In this document: positions 18,632 to 27,449 of the stretch, piece after piece | Layout: every line of letters starts with the position of its first letter | How positions within the stretch are numbered: position 1 is the stretch's first letter | NCBI RefSeq assembly: GCF_009498295.1 | Contig: NZ_CP040813.1 | Coordinates: 1 to 64,000 of the forward strand | Length of the DNA stretch: 64,000 nucleotides | Direction of reading: 5' to 3' | From: Oceanihabitans sp. IOP_32 | GTDB taxonomy: Bacteria > Bacteroidota > Bacteroidia > Flavobacteriales > Flavobacteriaceae | Position numbers and translations under genes: made by a program | The notes under the pieces: model-generated | Told to the model about the DNA's origin: nothing | The model's database searches: none | The model's input: the letters and a program-made list of their open reading frames with translations, nothing else

Positions 18632-20076
18632 ATGATGGACAAAATTAAGGAATTAGAAAAATTAGCACGACTTCTCGATCCTGAAGCAAGTCAAAGACAT
18701 GCTTGGAATACGCAGGTTTTAGATTATTCTAATACCTTTCTAAACAACTTAGAAACTACAAAGGCCTATATCAAAACTGAAGAAGCGGGTAAGGCCATAA
18801 CCCATCTAGATATTGAAGAAAACGCTACCAATTTAACAACTTTGCTAGCCAGCACCACAAAACATATAGATGGTGTAGGCATAAATCCCGCTTCAAGTGG
18901 GCATATGGGGTATATTCCTGGTGGCGGTCTTTATCCCTCGGCACTAGGCGATTATATAGCAGCGGTAAGCAATCGCTATGCTGGGGTATATTATGCGGCT
19001 CCCGGGGCAGTGCGTTTAGAAAATATGCTTATAAAATGGATGTGCCGCTTAATGGGCTATCCTCAAGACGCTTTTGGTAATCTAACCTCTGGAGGATCTA
19101 TTGCCAATCTCATGGCCTTGGTAACCGCGAGAGAGGGCACACCATTTAAAAGCTCGAGATTTTGAACGTGCTGTAATTTACCTTTCAGAGCAAGCACACC
19201 ATTCTATATTGAAAGCCATTCGCATTTCTGGACTTTCTGAAGCCCAGTTACGATATATACCCTTAGACGAAAATTTAAAGTTATCGCCTTCACATTTAGA
19301 AGCAGCAATTATTGAAGATCAAAACAAGGGTCTTATCCCCTTTTATATTAATGCCTCATTCGGTACAACCAATACAGGAACCATCGACCCCTTAGAATCG
19401 ATTGCCGAAATTGCTAAAAAGCATAAACTATGGTTTCATGTCGATGCAGCTTACGGGGGCTTTTTTAAATTAGTAAACCCTTTAGACTCCAAATTTAAAG
19501 GCATAGAAACGGCAGATTCCATCACATTAGACCCTCACAAAACCCTGTTTTTACCCTACGGTTCTGGTGCTGTGCTTATAAAAAATAAAAACACATCTCT
19601 TAAAAGCCTATCATTGCTTAGCCGATTATATGCAAGATGTTATTGGTAAAGAGGATGAGATTTCGCCTGCCGACATCTCGGTAGAACAAACCAAACATTT
19701 TAGAGGTCTAAGACTGTGGTTGCCCTTAAAACTATTTGGTTTAAAACCTTTTCGAGCAGCATTGGAAGAAAAGCTGTATTTAACCAAGTATTTTTATGAT
19801 GAAATTCAAAAAATTGAAGGTTTTGAGGTGGGCCCAGAACCCGAATTGTCTGTGGCTATTTTCAGGTATGTTCCTAAAACTAAAAACGCCAACGAATTTA
19901 ACCGAAAATTAATTGAAGCCATTCAAAACGACGGTCGTATTTTTCTATCATCAACCAACATAAACGGTGTTTTCTGGATACGGATAGCGGTTGTGCAATT
20001 TAGAACCCATCTAGAACAGATAAATTTACTGCTCGATATTATTAAAAAAACCATTCAAGAAGAAAATTTTAATTAG
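18632..20076 (+). pseudogene. Frameshifted PLP-dependent decarboxylase (aromatic-L-amino-acid/glutamate decarboxylase group)
   Basis: Three consecutive reading frames together make one group II decarboxylase of about 480 residues. Frame one (18632-19165) holds NPASSGHMGYIPGG and LTSGGSIANLMAL. Frame two (19209-19649) holds WFHVDAAYGGFF and the PLP-lysine motif DPHKTLFLPYG. Frame three (19630-20076) holds EISPADISVEQTKHFRGLRLW. The breaks are near 19140-19150 and 19595-19625, and each is a +1 shift. All catalytic motifs survive, so the damage is recent or is an assembly error. The substrate amino acid cannot be told. Confidence 0.85.
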
Positions 20077-20125
20077 AGCAGTTTAAAATGGCCATGCGTA
20101 AAACGCGCCTTATATCATATTAGCC

Positions 20126-20155
20126 ATACGACATTTCAAAATTAAATTGGTATTA
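20126..20155. repeat. Dispersed 30-bp repeat, copy 2
   Basis: Identical to 10443-10472 and in the same orientation, 9.7 kb away. Confidence 0.7.
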
Positions 20156-20182
20156 CTGATAAAAAAGAGTCCGATTTGTCCT

Positions 20183-20238
20183 CAAAAAAAAACGCATCAT
20201 TATAGCTCACAGCTAATTTATGATCTATAATGATGCGT
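20183..20238 (-). terminator. Terminator of the DegT-family aminotransferase gene
   Basis: On the reverse strand, ACGCATCATTATAG (rc of 20225-20238) pairs with 20192-20205 in a 14-bp perfect stem and is followed by nine T (A-run 20184-20192 on the + strand). Confidence 0.85.
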
Positions 20239-20262
20239 ATCAAAATCAGATTGACCTTCTAT

Positions 20263-21456
20263 TTAAAGACTATCTTGTATGGCTTTAACCATCTTGCTGG
20301 CGCGTTCTTTAAGCTCGCTTTCTGTCCAAGACAGTTTAATTAAACAAGAGATATTCCTAGAAATATAATGATCTGATTTTTCGTAGGTTTTCGTTTTAAG
20401 ATATTCTAAGCCTTTTCTAACTTCTGGCGACACGGGATACAGCGATTTTATATCCTTTAAATGATCCCACTTTTTAAGATAATGCCAATTGTTAGTATAG
20501 TAATTCCAACAGGCATCTACCCCACTTTCTTTAAAGTTTTGAGCCACTTTATTGGCAATATCAGCATTTGGTAAAAAGAAATTTAAAAAGGCATAACTTT
20601 CTTCTCCACCTTCAGGAACCGTTCTAAAGGTCACTTCTGGAATTTGAGACAAAGCATCACGCAGCACGGTATAATTTCGTTTTTGAATGTCTATAAACTC
20701 TGGTAACCGCTTTACCTGTGCTAAACCAACAGCGGCATGCAATTCTGAAATTCTGAAATTATAACCTAAAAACGGATGCGTTTCTGCACCACGATCGTTT
20801 CCAACATGGTCGTGACCGTGGTCACTGTAATGATCGGCGTTTAAATAGTAGTCTTTGTTGTTTGTGATTACGGCACCACCTTCACCACAGGTTATGGTTT
20901 TTACAAAATCGAACGAAAAACAACCTAAATCCCCAATGCTTCCCAAAGGTTTCCCCTTGTAAGTACCCCCAATCGCTTGACAAGCATCTTCAACCAATAG
21001 CAAATTATGCTTGTTAGCAATGGTTTGTAATGCATCCATATTAGCCATACTCCCGCACATTTGCACCACCATAATCGCTTTGGTTTTTGGTGTAATGGCT
21101 TTTTCAACAGCCTCTGGACATAAGCCTAAGGTGTCATCAATATCAACTAAAACGGGAATAGCACTCAGCATCATGATGGCCTCAAAACTGGCTACAAAGG
21201 TAAATGTTGGCATAATAACTTCATCACCTGCTCCTACACCAGCTGAGGCTAAAGCTACAGTGACTGCGGCAGTACCACTAGACACCAATTGTACATGATT
21301 AGATTTAAAGGTGCCTTGTAACTCACTTTCAAGCTCCTTAGCTTTCCAATGGCCATTACGCATGCCATCAAAACCGTAGCGCATCAATACACCACTTTCT
21401 AATACATCGTTTACTTCTTTTCGTTCTAAATCTCCAAATAATTCAAATCCTGGCAT
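20263..21456 (-). CDS. DegT/DnrJ/EryC1/StrS-family aminotransferase
   Basis: A 397-residue PLP enzyme of the sugar-aminotransferase family. It has QLVSSGTAAVTVALASAGVG and GDEVIMPTFTFVASFEA. LLVEDACQAIGGTYKGKPLG carries the PLP-binding Asp region, and CFSFDFVKTITCGEGGAV carries the Schiff-base Lys. Relatives transfer an amino group to keto-sugars for polysaccharide or antibiotic sugars. No sugar-nucleotide genes are next to it, so the substrate is open. It is monocistronic with its own terminator. Confidence 0.92.
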   Translation of the reverse strand: MPGFELFGDLERKEVNDVLESGVLMRYGFDGMRNGHWKAKELESELQGTFKSNHVQLVSSGTAAVTVALASAGVGAGDEVIMPTFTFVASFEAIMMLSAIPVLVDIDDTLGLCPEAVEKAITPKTKAIMVVQMCGSMANMDALQTIANKHNLLLVEDACQAIGGTYKGKPLGSIGDLGCFSFDFVKTITCGEGGAVITNNKDYYLNADHYSDHGHDHVGNDRGAETHPFLGYNFRISELHAAVGLAQVKRLPEFIDIQKRNYTVLRDALSQIPEVTFRTVPEGGEESYAFLNFFLPNADIANKVAQNFKESGVDACWNYYTNNWHYLKKWDHLKDIKSLYPVSPEVRKGLEYLKTKTYEKSDHYISRNISCLIKLSWTESELKERASKMVKAIQDSL

Positions 21457-21623
21457 AATCTTTTTTATTTAATGTTTTTGAGCCTTGTTTTTTTTGGTGT
21501 GAAGCAGCGTTTTGAAACTAATTTTAACCTAAAACCTCAATGAAAATATCGGCTTTTTGTGGCGTTAAAAACCATTTCAATACCCTTACCTTCCGGTGAA
21601 CAAGCAACTGCTCATTTGTTTGT

Positions 21624-22253
21624 TTATAATTCTATAATAACCTCTTCCATAGGTTTTCTAACCTTTTTAAAGGTTGAAAAAACATCATCATCAGCCCTGT
21701 AACCCACTGGTAAAAGTAAAACCGACTGCAATCCTTTTTCTTTTAAATGGAGGATTTTATCAAATTCTTGTGCTGCAAAACCTTCCATTGGGCAGGCGTC
21801 TATTTGTTCTAAAGCGCAAACGTTTAACAAATTCCCCAAAGCAATATACGCCTGATTTTTAGACCACTGCAAGCGTTCTTTTTTCGACATGTCCCGCATG
21901 GTTTTCTTGAGTCTTTTTCTGTACGGCTCTAAAATACGATCTGGGGTATCACGAGTTTCTTTAATGTTTTTATAATAGCTGTTAACATCTTTTTTCTTGA
22001 TGTTATCCTGAATGCAAATTACTAATAAATGTGAGGCTTCCAAAACTTGTTTTTGATGGTAAGCATGAGGCACTAAAGCTTCCCGTAATGATGTGTTTTT
22101 AACAATAACAAGCTTTATGGTTTGCAAACCAAATGATGTGGGTGTTAAATTAAAGGCTTGTTTTAACACCCTTAATTTAGCTTCAGACAATTTTTTATTG
22201 GCATCAAATTTTTTTACGGCATAGCGCCAGTTTAGCTGTTTTATTATATCCAT
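21624..22253 (-). CDS. NAD(P)H-dependent nitroreductase-family oxidoreductase
   Basis: A protein of about 209 residues in the FMN-binding nitroreductase (NfsB-like) fold. It starts MDIIKQLNWRYAVKKFD and has the Arg-rich FMN-binding start. LTPTSFGLQTIKLVIV, CALEQIDACPMEGF and VLLLPVGYRADDD follow, all typical of the group. An upstream in-frame ATG would add 19 poorly matching residues, so I start at 22253. It reduces quinones, nitro compounds or flavins; the physiological substrate is unknown. 22254-22557 contains no gene. Confidence 0.92.
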   Translation of the reverse strand: MDIIKQLNWRYAVKKFDANKKLSEAKLRVLKQAFNLTPTSFGLQTIKLVIVKNTSLREALVPHAYHQKQVLEASHLLVICIQDNIKKKDVNSYYKNIKETRDTPDRILEPYRKRLKKTMRDMSKKERLQWSKNQAYIALGNLLNVCALEQIDACPMEGFAAQEFDKILHLKEKGLQSVLLLPVGYRADDDVFSTFKKVRKPMEEVIIEL

Positions 22254-22557
22254 AAGGTTATAGCAATCTTTTTTAAGCAAAAATAAGGTTTGCTTTGGTC
22301 TTTTTAGCAAGAAGTAATAAAATAAAATGGATTTAAAACTATGATCACTAAGCTAAAGACCACATTAAGATAACAAGTCTCTTTTATATTTAGGTCTGAA
22401 TTCAGTTTGGAAATTTAAAAAGTGCTGTTTTTTATGAATAAAATGAAGAAGGATAGTACAATCTCACATAACTTCTTATGACGACGCAAAAAACGATACA
22501 TTGTAAAAAGCTCACTATTAAAGATATAAAAATTATTTTAAAAAAGTGTGTTTTTTA

Positions 22558-22589
22558 TTTGAAAGAACTAAAAAAGGGTTATATATTTG
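22558..22589 (+). promoter_or_regulatory. Promoter of tRNA-Ser
   Basis: TTTG (22558-22561), 20 nt, then TATATTTG (22582-22589) exactly fit the flavobacterial -33/-7 consensus. Transcription should begin near 22595, about 30 nt before the mature tRNA. Confidence 0.75.
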
Positions 22590-22627
22590 CACCCGCAATC
22601 AAGAACAATACTTGATGAGGCGCTCAA

Positions 22628-22712
22628 GGAGAAATGGCAGAGCGGTCGAATGCGGCAGTCTTGAAAACTGTTGAGGGTCACACCTCCGGGGGTTCGAATC
22701 CCTCTTTCTCCG
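22628..22712 (+). tRNA. tRNA-Ser(UGA)
   Basis: An 85-nt class II tRNA. The acceptor stem is GGAGAAA / TTTCTCC (22628-22634 and 22705-22711) with discriminator G. The anticodon loop CTTGAAA gives UGA. There is a long variable arm, and the T-loop GGTTCGAATCC is intact. CCA is not encoded. The 3' end is the integration site of the element that follows; insertion kept the tRNA whole. Confidence 0.96.
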
Positions 22713-22713
22713 C
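22697..22713 (+). repeat. attL: 17-bp core at the tRNA-Ser 3' end
   Basis: AATCCCTCTTTCTCCGC, the T-arm/acceptor end of tRNA-Ser, recurs exactly at 50208-50224 without the rest of a tRNA. This marks the left edge of the integrated element. Confidence 0.9.
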
Positions 22714-22735
22714 TAGGAATTAAACAAATTCCACC

Positions 22736-22776
22736 AAAACCCTTTAAAACGTACGTTTTAAAGGGTTTTTTCTTTT
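22736..22776 (+). terminator. Palindromic terminator brought in behind tRNA-Ser
   Basis: A 34-bp perfect palindrome (22736-22769, centre ACGT|ACGT) is followed by a T-rich tract. It lies inside the element, so it replaces the original tRNA terminator, which now appears to lie beyond attR at 50247-50284. Confidence 0.85.
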
Positions 22777-22975
22777 TAGCATATACCAAAATATTCATTA
22801 AATCGTGTAACAAAGGTGGTAAAATCGGGTACCTCAACTTTTTTAAATTTTAGGGTAACCGAATTTTAAGCTTTCCCCAGTATTCACAAGGGTTACAACT
22901 AGTTCAAACTTCAAACATCTTGTGTCGTATTGAGGTAAAAATTAAGTTTATTATTAATTAAAAAGGTTACCAAAA

Positions 22976-24223
22976 ATGAAAACAAAAGTATCTATCCTCT
23001 TTTATGCAAAAAGAGCAAAAGTCAATGCGAATGGCTTATTCCCTATTTACACCCGCATTACAGTGAACGGAAAACGAATTGAAATGAGTACTGGAAGATT
23101 TGTAGATCCATCCAAATGGTCCACCTCTGCGGGCAAAATGAAAGGCCAATCAGAAGAAGCTCGTTCAGTAAATAGGCAGCTTGATATGCTAAAAATCAAG
23201 ATTATTGATATACAGATGGAGTTAATTCATCAAAATATTCCAATCACAGCAAAAGCATTTAAAAGCAAACTATTAGGTCTTGATGAAAAGCAACGTATGC
23301 TCATTCCAATATTCGAAGATCACAACAAAAAGATTGAAGAACTGGTAGGTAAAGAATACGCACCAGGCACATTAGAACGCTACAAAACATCATTAAAACA
23401 TACTATTGATTTTTTAGAATGGAAGTATAAAATATCAGACATCGACATCTTAAAAATAAATCATGCGTTTATTACGGAATATGAATTCTATTTAAGAAGC
23501 GTAAGAAACTGTAGTAACAATACAGCAGTTAAATACATCAAGAATTTCGGCAAAATAATCAAGATATGTTTAGCTAATAATTGGATAGATAAAAACCCAT
23601 TGAGCAATTACAAAGCGAAAGTTAGAGAAGTAGAACGTGTATATCTAACAGAAGAGGAAATCCAAAAAATACTAAACAAAGAATTCCCAACAGAACGCTT
23701 ATCATTAGTTCGAGATATATTCTTATTTAGCTGCTTTACTGGTCTGGCTTATATCGATGTAAAGAACCTAACCAAATCTCACATCAGTTTAGGTATTGAT
23801 GGTGAAAAATGGATATTTACCCATCGTCAAAAAACGGAATCTGCTTCTAAAATTCCGATCCTTCCGGTAACACAATTAATTATCGATAAATATTTAGAGC
23901 ATCCACAATGCTTAAATGAAAATCGTTTACTACCCATATTAAGCAATCAAAAAATGAATGCCTATTTAAAGGAAATAGCAGGAATTTGCGAAATAAACAA
24001 GGAACTCACACTCCATATTGCGCGTCATACATTTGCGACTACAGTCACCCTTTCAAATGGCGTACCTATCGAAAGCGTTAGTAAAATGCTTGGTCATAAA
24101 AATTTAAGAACCACACAGCATTACGCCAAAGTTTTAGATAGAAAAGTAAGCGACGATATGAGACTTTTAAAGGAAAAACTGGGTAATACACATACCATTA
24201 CAAAAGCCAAACAAATTGGTTAA
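22976..24223 (+). CDS. Tyrosine recombinase / integrase of the element
   Basis: A 415-residue Bacteroidetes-type phage integrase that should catalyse integration and excision at tRNA-Ser. An N-terminal arm-binding region is followed by a SAM-like core-binding domain (about 108-205) and the catalytic domain. H347 and R350 (HIARHTF), H374 (LGHKNL) and the nucleophile Y383 (QHYAKVLD) are visible. The first catalytic Arg, normally in TGLR, is replaced by Ala in FTGLAYID (255-261). That substitution is known in CTnDOT-like recombinases. It lies 262 bp from attL. Confidence 0.95.
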   Translation: MKTKVSILFYAKRAKVNANGLFPIYTRITVNGKRIEMSTGRFVDPSKWSTSAGKMKGQSEEARSVNRQLDMLKIKIIDIQMELIHQNIPITAKAFKSKLLGLDEKQRMLIPIFEDHNKKIEELVGKEYAPGTLERYKTSLKHTIDFLEWKYKISDIDILKINHAFITEYEFYLRSVRNCSNNTAVKYIKNFGKIIKICLANNWIDKNPLSNYKAKVREVERVYLTEEEIQKILNKEFPTERLSLVRDIFLFSCFTGLAYIDVKNLTKSHISLGIDGEKWIFTHRQKTESASKIPILPVTQLIIDKYLEHPQCLNENRLLPILSNQKMNAYLKEIAGICEINKELTLHIARHTFATTVTLSNGVPIESVSKMLGHKNLRTTQHYAKVLDRKVSDDMRLLKEKLGNTHTITKAKQIG

Positions 24224-24274
24224 TTTTGATGTTGTTGAAAACTTTTTAAGTGTTCAATTCAATAATTTTAACAG

Positions 24275-24316
24275 AAAATGGTTTATTTTGATAGCACTCG
24301 AAATAAACCATTTTTT
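24275..24316 (+). terminator. Hairpin terminator of the integrase, directly before the RteC-like gene
   Basis: A 14-bp perfect stem (24275-24288 with 24301-24314) ends in TTTTTT. The RteC-like ATG is at 24322, only 6 bases past it. Read-through transcripts would carry the hairpin in the ribosome-binding region, so it may also control translation. Confidence 0.8.
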
Positions 24317-24321
24317 AATCT

Positions 24322-25158
24322 ATGAATACCTTTTGCATACCATTCTTTCAGGAATTGGAGCGTGACTTTGAATTACTCAAATGCACCTATTGCAATAGTA
24401 TTGAGCATAGTCAAAAAATGATTTTCTTTTTAGAAAAAAAGTTAAAGCAAATCAATAAATGGGTGAAAACATTTTGCTTTGCAAACGAAAAAGATGAAAT
24501 CTATTTCTTTAAAGAATTAAAACCATCATTAGTTTCTAAAATCTTATACTACAAATACATTTTAAAAATTGAATCTACATTGCCTCCAGGCAAAAAAGGA
24601 AAACGCAAACATTACATCAAGGCGTTAAATAAAGCGACTCAATTAGGAAAAGAAAATCGCGAATTCTATGAATACTTTAGATGTAGAGCAACTTACAGCG
24701 ACACCAATTATTTTATTAGAAGACCCTATAAGGATATCATTCGTGATCACTCCATGCTTTTGTTTTTTGACTCTAAAATATCTACTTCCCATGATTATCA
24801 GGTAGCCAGCTTGATTAGTGCTGATATGCTGATTAATTACTTGGAACGCAAAATTGATGAAATCGATAATAAAAATGGCACCAATAATTATGGCCAACCT
24901 GTAAATTATTCCTGGTCTGGTACCAAAATAGATTTGGTAGAACTAATCTATGCTTTAAAACATGCGAAGCTGATTAATAATGGTAATACCGATGTTAAAG
25001 AATTAGCGACTCATATTGGTAAAATCTTTAATATTGAATTAGAAGATAGCATTTACCGAGTATATCAAGATATCAAGATCAGAAAAACGGTTCGAACAAA
25101 ATTCTTAAATAGTTTGGTGGAAAGCCTCAACCAAAAATTGATGGAAGAAGACTCCTAA
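24322..25158 (+). CDS. RteC-like regulatory protein
   Basis: A 278-residue protein matching the RteC family. In CTnDOT-type elements RteC activates the excision genes. Features are an N-terminal helical stretch (FFLEKKLKQINKWVKTF), the charged GKKGKRKHYIKALNKATQLG region, YDYxVASLISADMLINYLER-type sequence, and a C-terminal DNA-binding-like domain (ALKHAKLINNGNTDVKELATHIG). It follows the integrase in the common Bacteroidetes order. It probably controls excision or the replication genes downstream. Confidence 0.85.
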   Translation: MNTFCIPFFQELERDFELLKCTYCNSIEHSQKMIFFLEKKLKQINKWVKTFCFANEKDEIYFFKELKPSLVSKILYYKYILKIESTLPPGKKGKRKHYIKALNKATQLGKENREFYEYFRCRATYSDTNYFIRRPYKDIIRDHSMLLFFDSKISTSHDYQVASLISADMLINYLERKIDEIDNKNGTNNYGQPVNYSWSGTKIDLVELIYALKHAKLINNGNTDVKELATHIGKIFNIELEDSIYRVYQDIKIRKTVRTKFLNSLVESLNQKLMEEDS

Positions 25159-25384
25159 AACACACAAGGTCTTCCCTACTATGGTTTCCATTATTAAGGC
25201 AATAATATAAACAGCTTTCAACTTCTCATCTAAACAAACCTATAAGAGGTCGCTAGTCATATAATTAAAAATCAGCATATTAAATATTTTTCAATTAAAA
25301 TAACACCCACCTTGGGTTTACCTTGTTAATGAAAAATTACGAAATGAAGTTGCTTTGTATCATAACAATACAAAACACTTTATT

Positions 25385-25684
25385 ATGAATTTACATCCAA
25401 AAACACTGTTCCCTGAAACCGAAAATTTAGAACTCTTAAATCATCAACTAGTAACTAAAAGAGATCTATTAAATGTGGTTAATGCACTACTTACAGAGTT
25501 AAAGAATGTCAAAAAAGAAGACAAGCCAGCGCAATGGCTAAAATCATCAGAAGTTAGAAAACTATTAAGGATCTCTCCAGGTACGCTTCAAAATCTACGA
25601 ATTAACGGAACACTCAATTTCAAGCGTGTTGGTGGCATCATTTACTATAAGTATGAAGACATCCAAAACATGCTAGAAAATTAA
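25385..25684 (+). CDS. Excisionase-like helix-turn-helix protein
   Basis: A protein of about 99 residues. Its C-terminal half is a winged MerR/Xis-type HTH (WLKSSEVRKLLRISPGTLQNLRINGTLNFKRVGGIIYY). Short proteins like this sit beside integrases in Bacteroidetes elements and act as recombination directionality factors or regulators. I start at ATG 25385 (MNLHPKTLF) rather than the ATG 30 bases upstream; the first ten residues of the longer form look non-coding. The 25159-25384 gap holds no gene. Confidence 0.8.
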   Translation: MNLHPKTLFPETENLELLNHQLVTKRDLLNVVNALLTELKNVKKEDKPAQWLKSSEVRKLLRISPGTLQNLRINGTLNFKRVGGIIYYKYEDIQNMLEN

Positions 25685-25710
25685 TCATCAAAAAACTTAA
25701 ACCTTTAATC

Positions 25711-26517
25711 ATGAACTATATTAAACACTTAACAGGTTTTTTCGATAAAGTCATTAACGATAACACCTTAAACCCAACACATATCAGTTTATATATCGCA
25801 TTGTTTCAATTCTGGAACTGCAACCGCTTCAGAAATCCCATTAGCATTTCGCGCGATGAAGTCATGCGGATCAGCAAGATAAGCTCTAAAGCAACTTACC
25901 ATAAATGCTTAAAAAATTTACACGCATTAGGATATATAAAATACGAACCATCATACAACCCCTATAAAGGAAGTTTAGTACATCTCTTTAATTTTTCTGA
26001 AAACTTAAAACCAAAACCAAAAAACAGCAAGGTTATAAAACAAGTAACAGGTAAGTCTTATACTGGTATTGATACAAGTACTGAACAAGCAGAGGTATCT
26101 TATATAAACAGTATAAACAATACAAATAAGTTAAACAATTCAAACTTGAACGAGCAATCTCTAAATTCTAAAAATGAAACTTTAGATTTAAAAAAAGAAG
26201 TTGATAATACAAAACAAAAAAAGTTGCGTCAAAAAAATAAAAGTATGGTAACACCAAATGAAAAAGACCTAATCAATTACTTCCTGGAACAAAACTTTCC
26301 AGAATTAGAAGCAAAAAAATTCTTTAATTACTTCTCCAGTAATGGTTGGTTAGTAGGTGGCAAAACACCTATGGCCAATTGGAAAGCAGCTGCACAAAAT
26401 TGGATGATTAATAGCTCTAATTTCAATGCACACCACCACAACACCGACGCAACACCGACAATTCGCCCAAAAAACCTCAACACAGCAACCAATAAAAATT
26501 ATTCAGAACCTTTATAA
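25711..26517 (+). CDS. Winged-helix replication-module protein
   Basis: A 268-residue protein. An N-terminal winged-helix domain (NPTHISLYIALFQFWNCNRF, then ISRDEVMRISKISSKATYHKCLKNLHALGYIKYE) is followed by a low-complexity Asn/Lys-rich linker (about 110-185). A C-terminal segment (FLEQNFPELEAKKFFNYFSSNGWLVGG) resembles primosome components such as DnaD/DnaT-like C-termini. Next to a DnaC-like ATPase it looks like an origin-binding or helicase-loading factor. Databases often call such proteins transcriptional regulators, so the role is inference. Confidence 0.65.
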   Translation: MNYIKHLTGFFDKVINDNTLNPTHISLYIALFQFWNCNRFRNPISISRDEVMRISKISSKATYHKCLKNLHALGYIKYEPSYNPYKGSLVHLFNFSENLKPKPKNSKVIKQVTGKSYTGIDTSTEQAEVSYINSINNTNKLNNSNLNEQSLNSKNETLDLKKEVDNTKQKKLRQKNKSMVTPNEKDLINYFLEQNFPELEAKKFFNYFSSNGWLVGGKTPMANWKAAAQNWMINSSNFNAHHHNTDATPTIRPKNLNTATNKNYSEPL

Positions 26518-26526
26518 TCTTTCTGC

Positions 26527-26612
26527 CGTCATTGCGAACAGAGTGAAGCAAATGCAAAGCATTCACGAATACCAAAATGTTTAAATAAGAATGCATGAGT
26601 AATCTCATCATT
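26527..26612. repeat. Flavobacterial intergenic repeat split by about 50 bp
   Basis: CGTCATTGCGAACAGAGTGA at 26527 and TAATCTCATCA near 26600 are the two halves of a short repeat that is contiguous at 27294-27329. About 50 unrelated bases separate them here. Confidence 0.45.
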
Positions 26613-26628
26613 AGAACTTACAATCAAA

Positions 26629-27237
26629 ATGAATTACAACTACCAAAAAGCAACCAAATGGCTAGAATCTAAAGGACAAGAACTATTTGGCAACCACTTC
26701 AAAATTTATGATGAAGACAAAACCATCATTCACAAACTCATGGCCTACAGCACAGGTGATGAAGAAGCAACAAATCAACTCGATATTAATTTAGAAAAAG
26801 GGATTTTGCTTTCTGGTCCTATTGGCTGTGGTAAAACAACCTTAATGACACTAATGAAACATTTAGCATCCCCTCAAAATAAATACTATGTGAAATCGTG
26901 TAGAGAAGTGAGTTTCGAATTCATTAAAGAAGGTTACGACGTCATAAGCAGGTATAGCAAACCAAGTTTACATCAATCCAAAGCAGGCATCATCTGCTTT
27001 GATGATCTTGGTACAGAAAACAATTTAAAATACTTCGGTAACGAGTGTAATGTGATGGGTGAAATTCTATTAAGCCGCTATGATTTATTTATTAGCAAAA
27101 AAGTTAAAACACATCTCACAACCAACCTATCTGCATCAGAACTAGAACATCATTATGGCAATCGAGTGAGAAGCAGATTAAGAGAATCTTTCAATCTAAT
27201 AGCATTCAATAATAATTCAAGAGATAAACGAAGGTAA
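26629..27237 (+). CDS. DnaC-like ATPase (helicase-loader type)
   Basis: A 202-residue AAA+ ATPase. Walker A is SGPIGCGKTTLMTL (about 63-76) and Walker B is IICFDDLGTE (about 121-130). A sensor-like THLTTNLSASELEHHYGNRVRSRL closes the core with a Box VII-like Arg. It matches DnaC/IstB-type proteins that load replicative helicase. It follows the winged-helix gene and completes a small replication module, suggesting the excised circle replicates. Confidence 0.85.
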   Translation: MNYNYQKATKWLESKGQELFGNHFKIYDEDKTIIHKLMAYSTGDEEATNQLDINLEKGILLSGPIGCGKTTLMTLMKHLASPQNKYYVKSCREVSFEFIKEGYDVISRYSKPSLHQSKAGIICFDDLGTENNLKYFGNECNVMGEILLSRYDLFISKKVKTHLTTNLSASELEHHYGNRVRSRLRESFNLIAFNNNSRDKRR

Positions 27238-27293
27238 ATTTTACCCATGTTTATTAAACGAGTGTAAAAAATTAAATAATTTACCCTTGTCAA

Positions 27294-27329
27294 CGTCATT
27301 GCGAGGAGTGCGCGACGTAGCAATCTCAT
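27294..27329. repeat. Short intergenic repeat (CGTCATTGCGAGGAG family)
   Basis: A 36-bp imperfect palindrome beginning CGTCATTGCGAGGAGTGCGC and ending in GCAATCTCAT. Such repeats recur in flavobacterial intergenic DNA; a relative lies at 26527. Confidence 0.7.
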
Positions 27330-27389
27330 CAGTTTAAACTGATATTTTAATTATTTAGTAGGTCATATTAAAAGAATAAAATTATTATT

Positions 27390-27440
27390 TTGATTGTTAT
27401 TTCAATCAATTAAGCTATATTTGCTTGAAATAACAATCAA
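27390..27440 (+). promoter_or_regulatory. hipBA promoter and operator
   Basis: A 16-bp perfect inverted repeat (TTGATTGTTATTTCAA at 27390-27405, complement at 27425-27440) flanks a -7 element TATATTTG (27416-27423). TTTG at 27389-27392 could be the -33 box. Binding of the HipB-like repressor across this site would block the promoter, as expected for autoregulation. Confidence 0.75.
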
Positions 27441-27449
27441 TTTGTTGTC

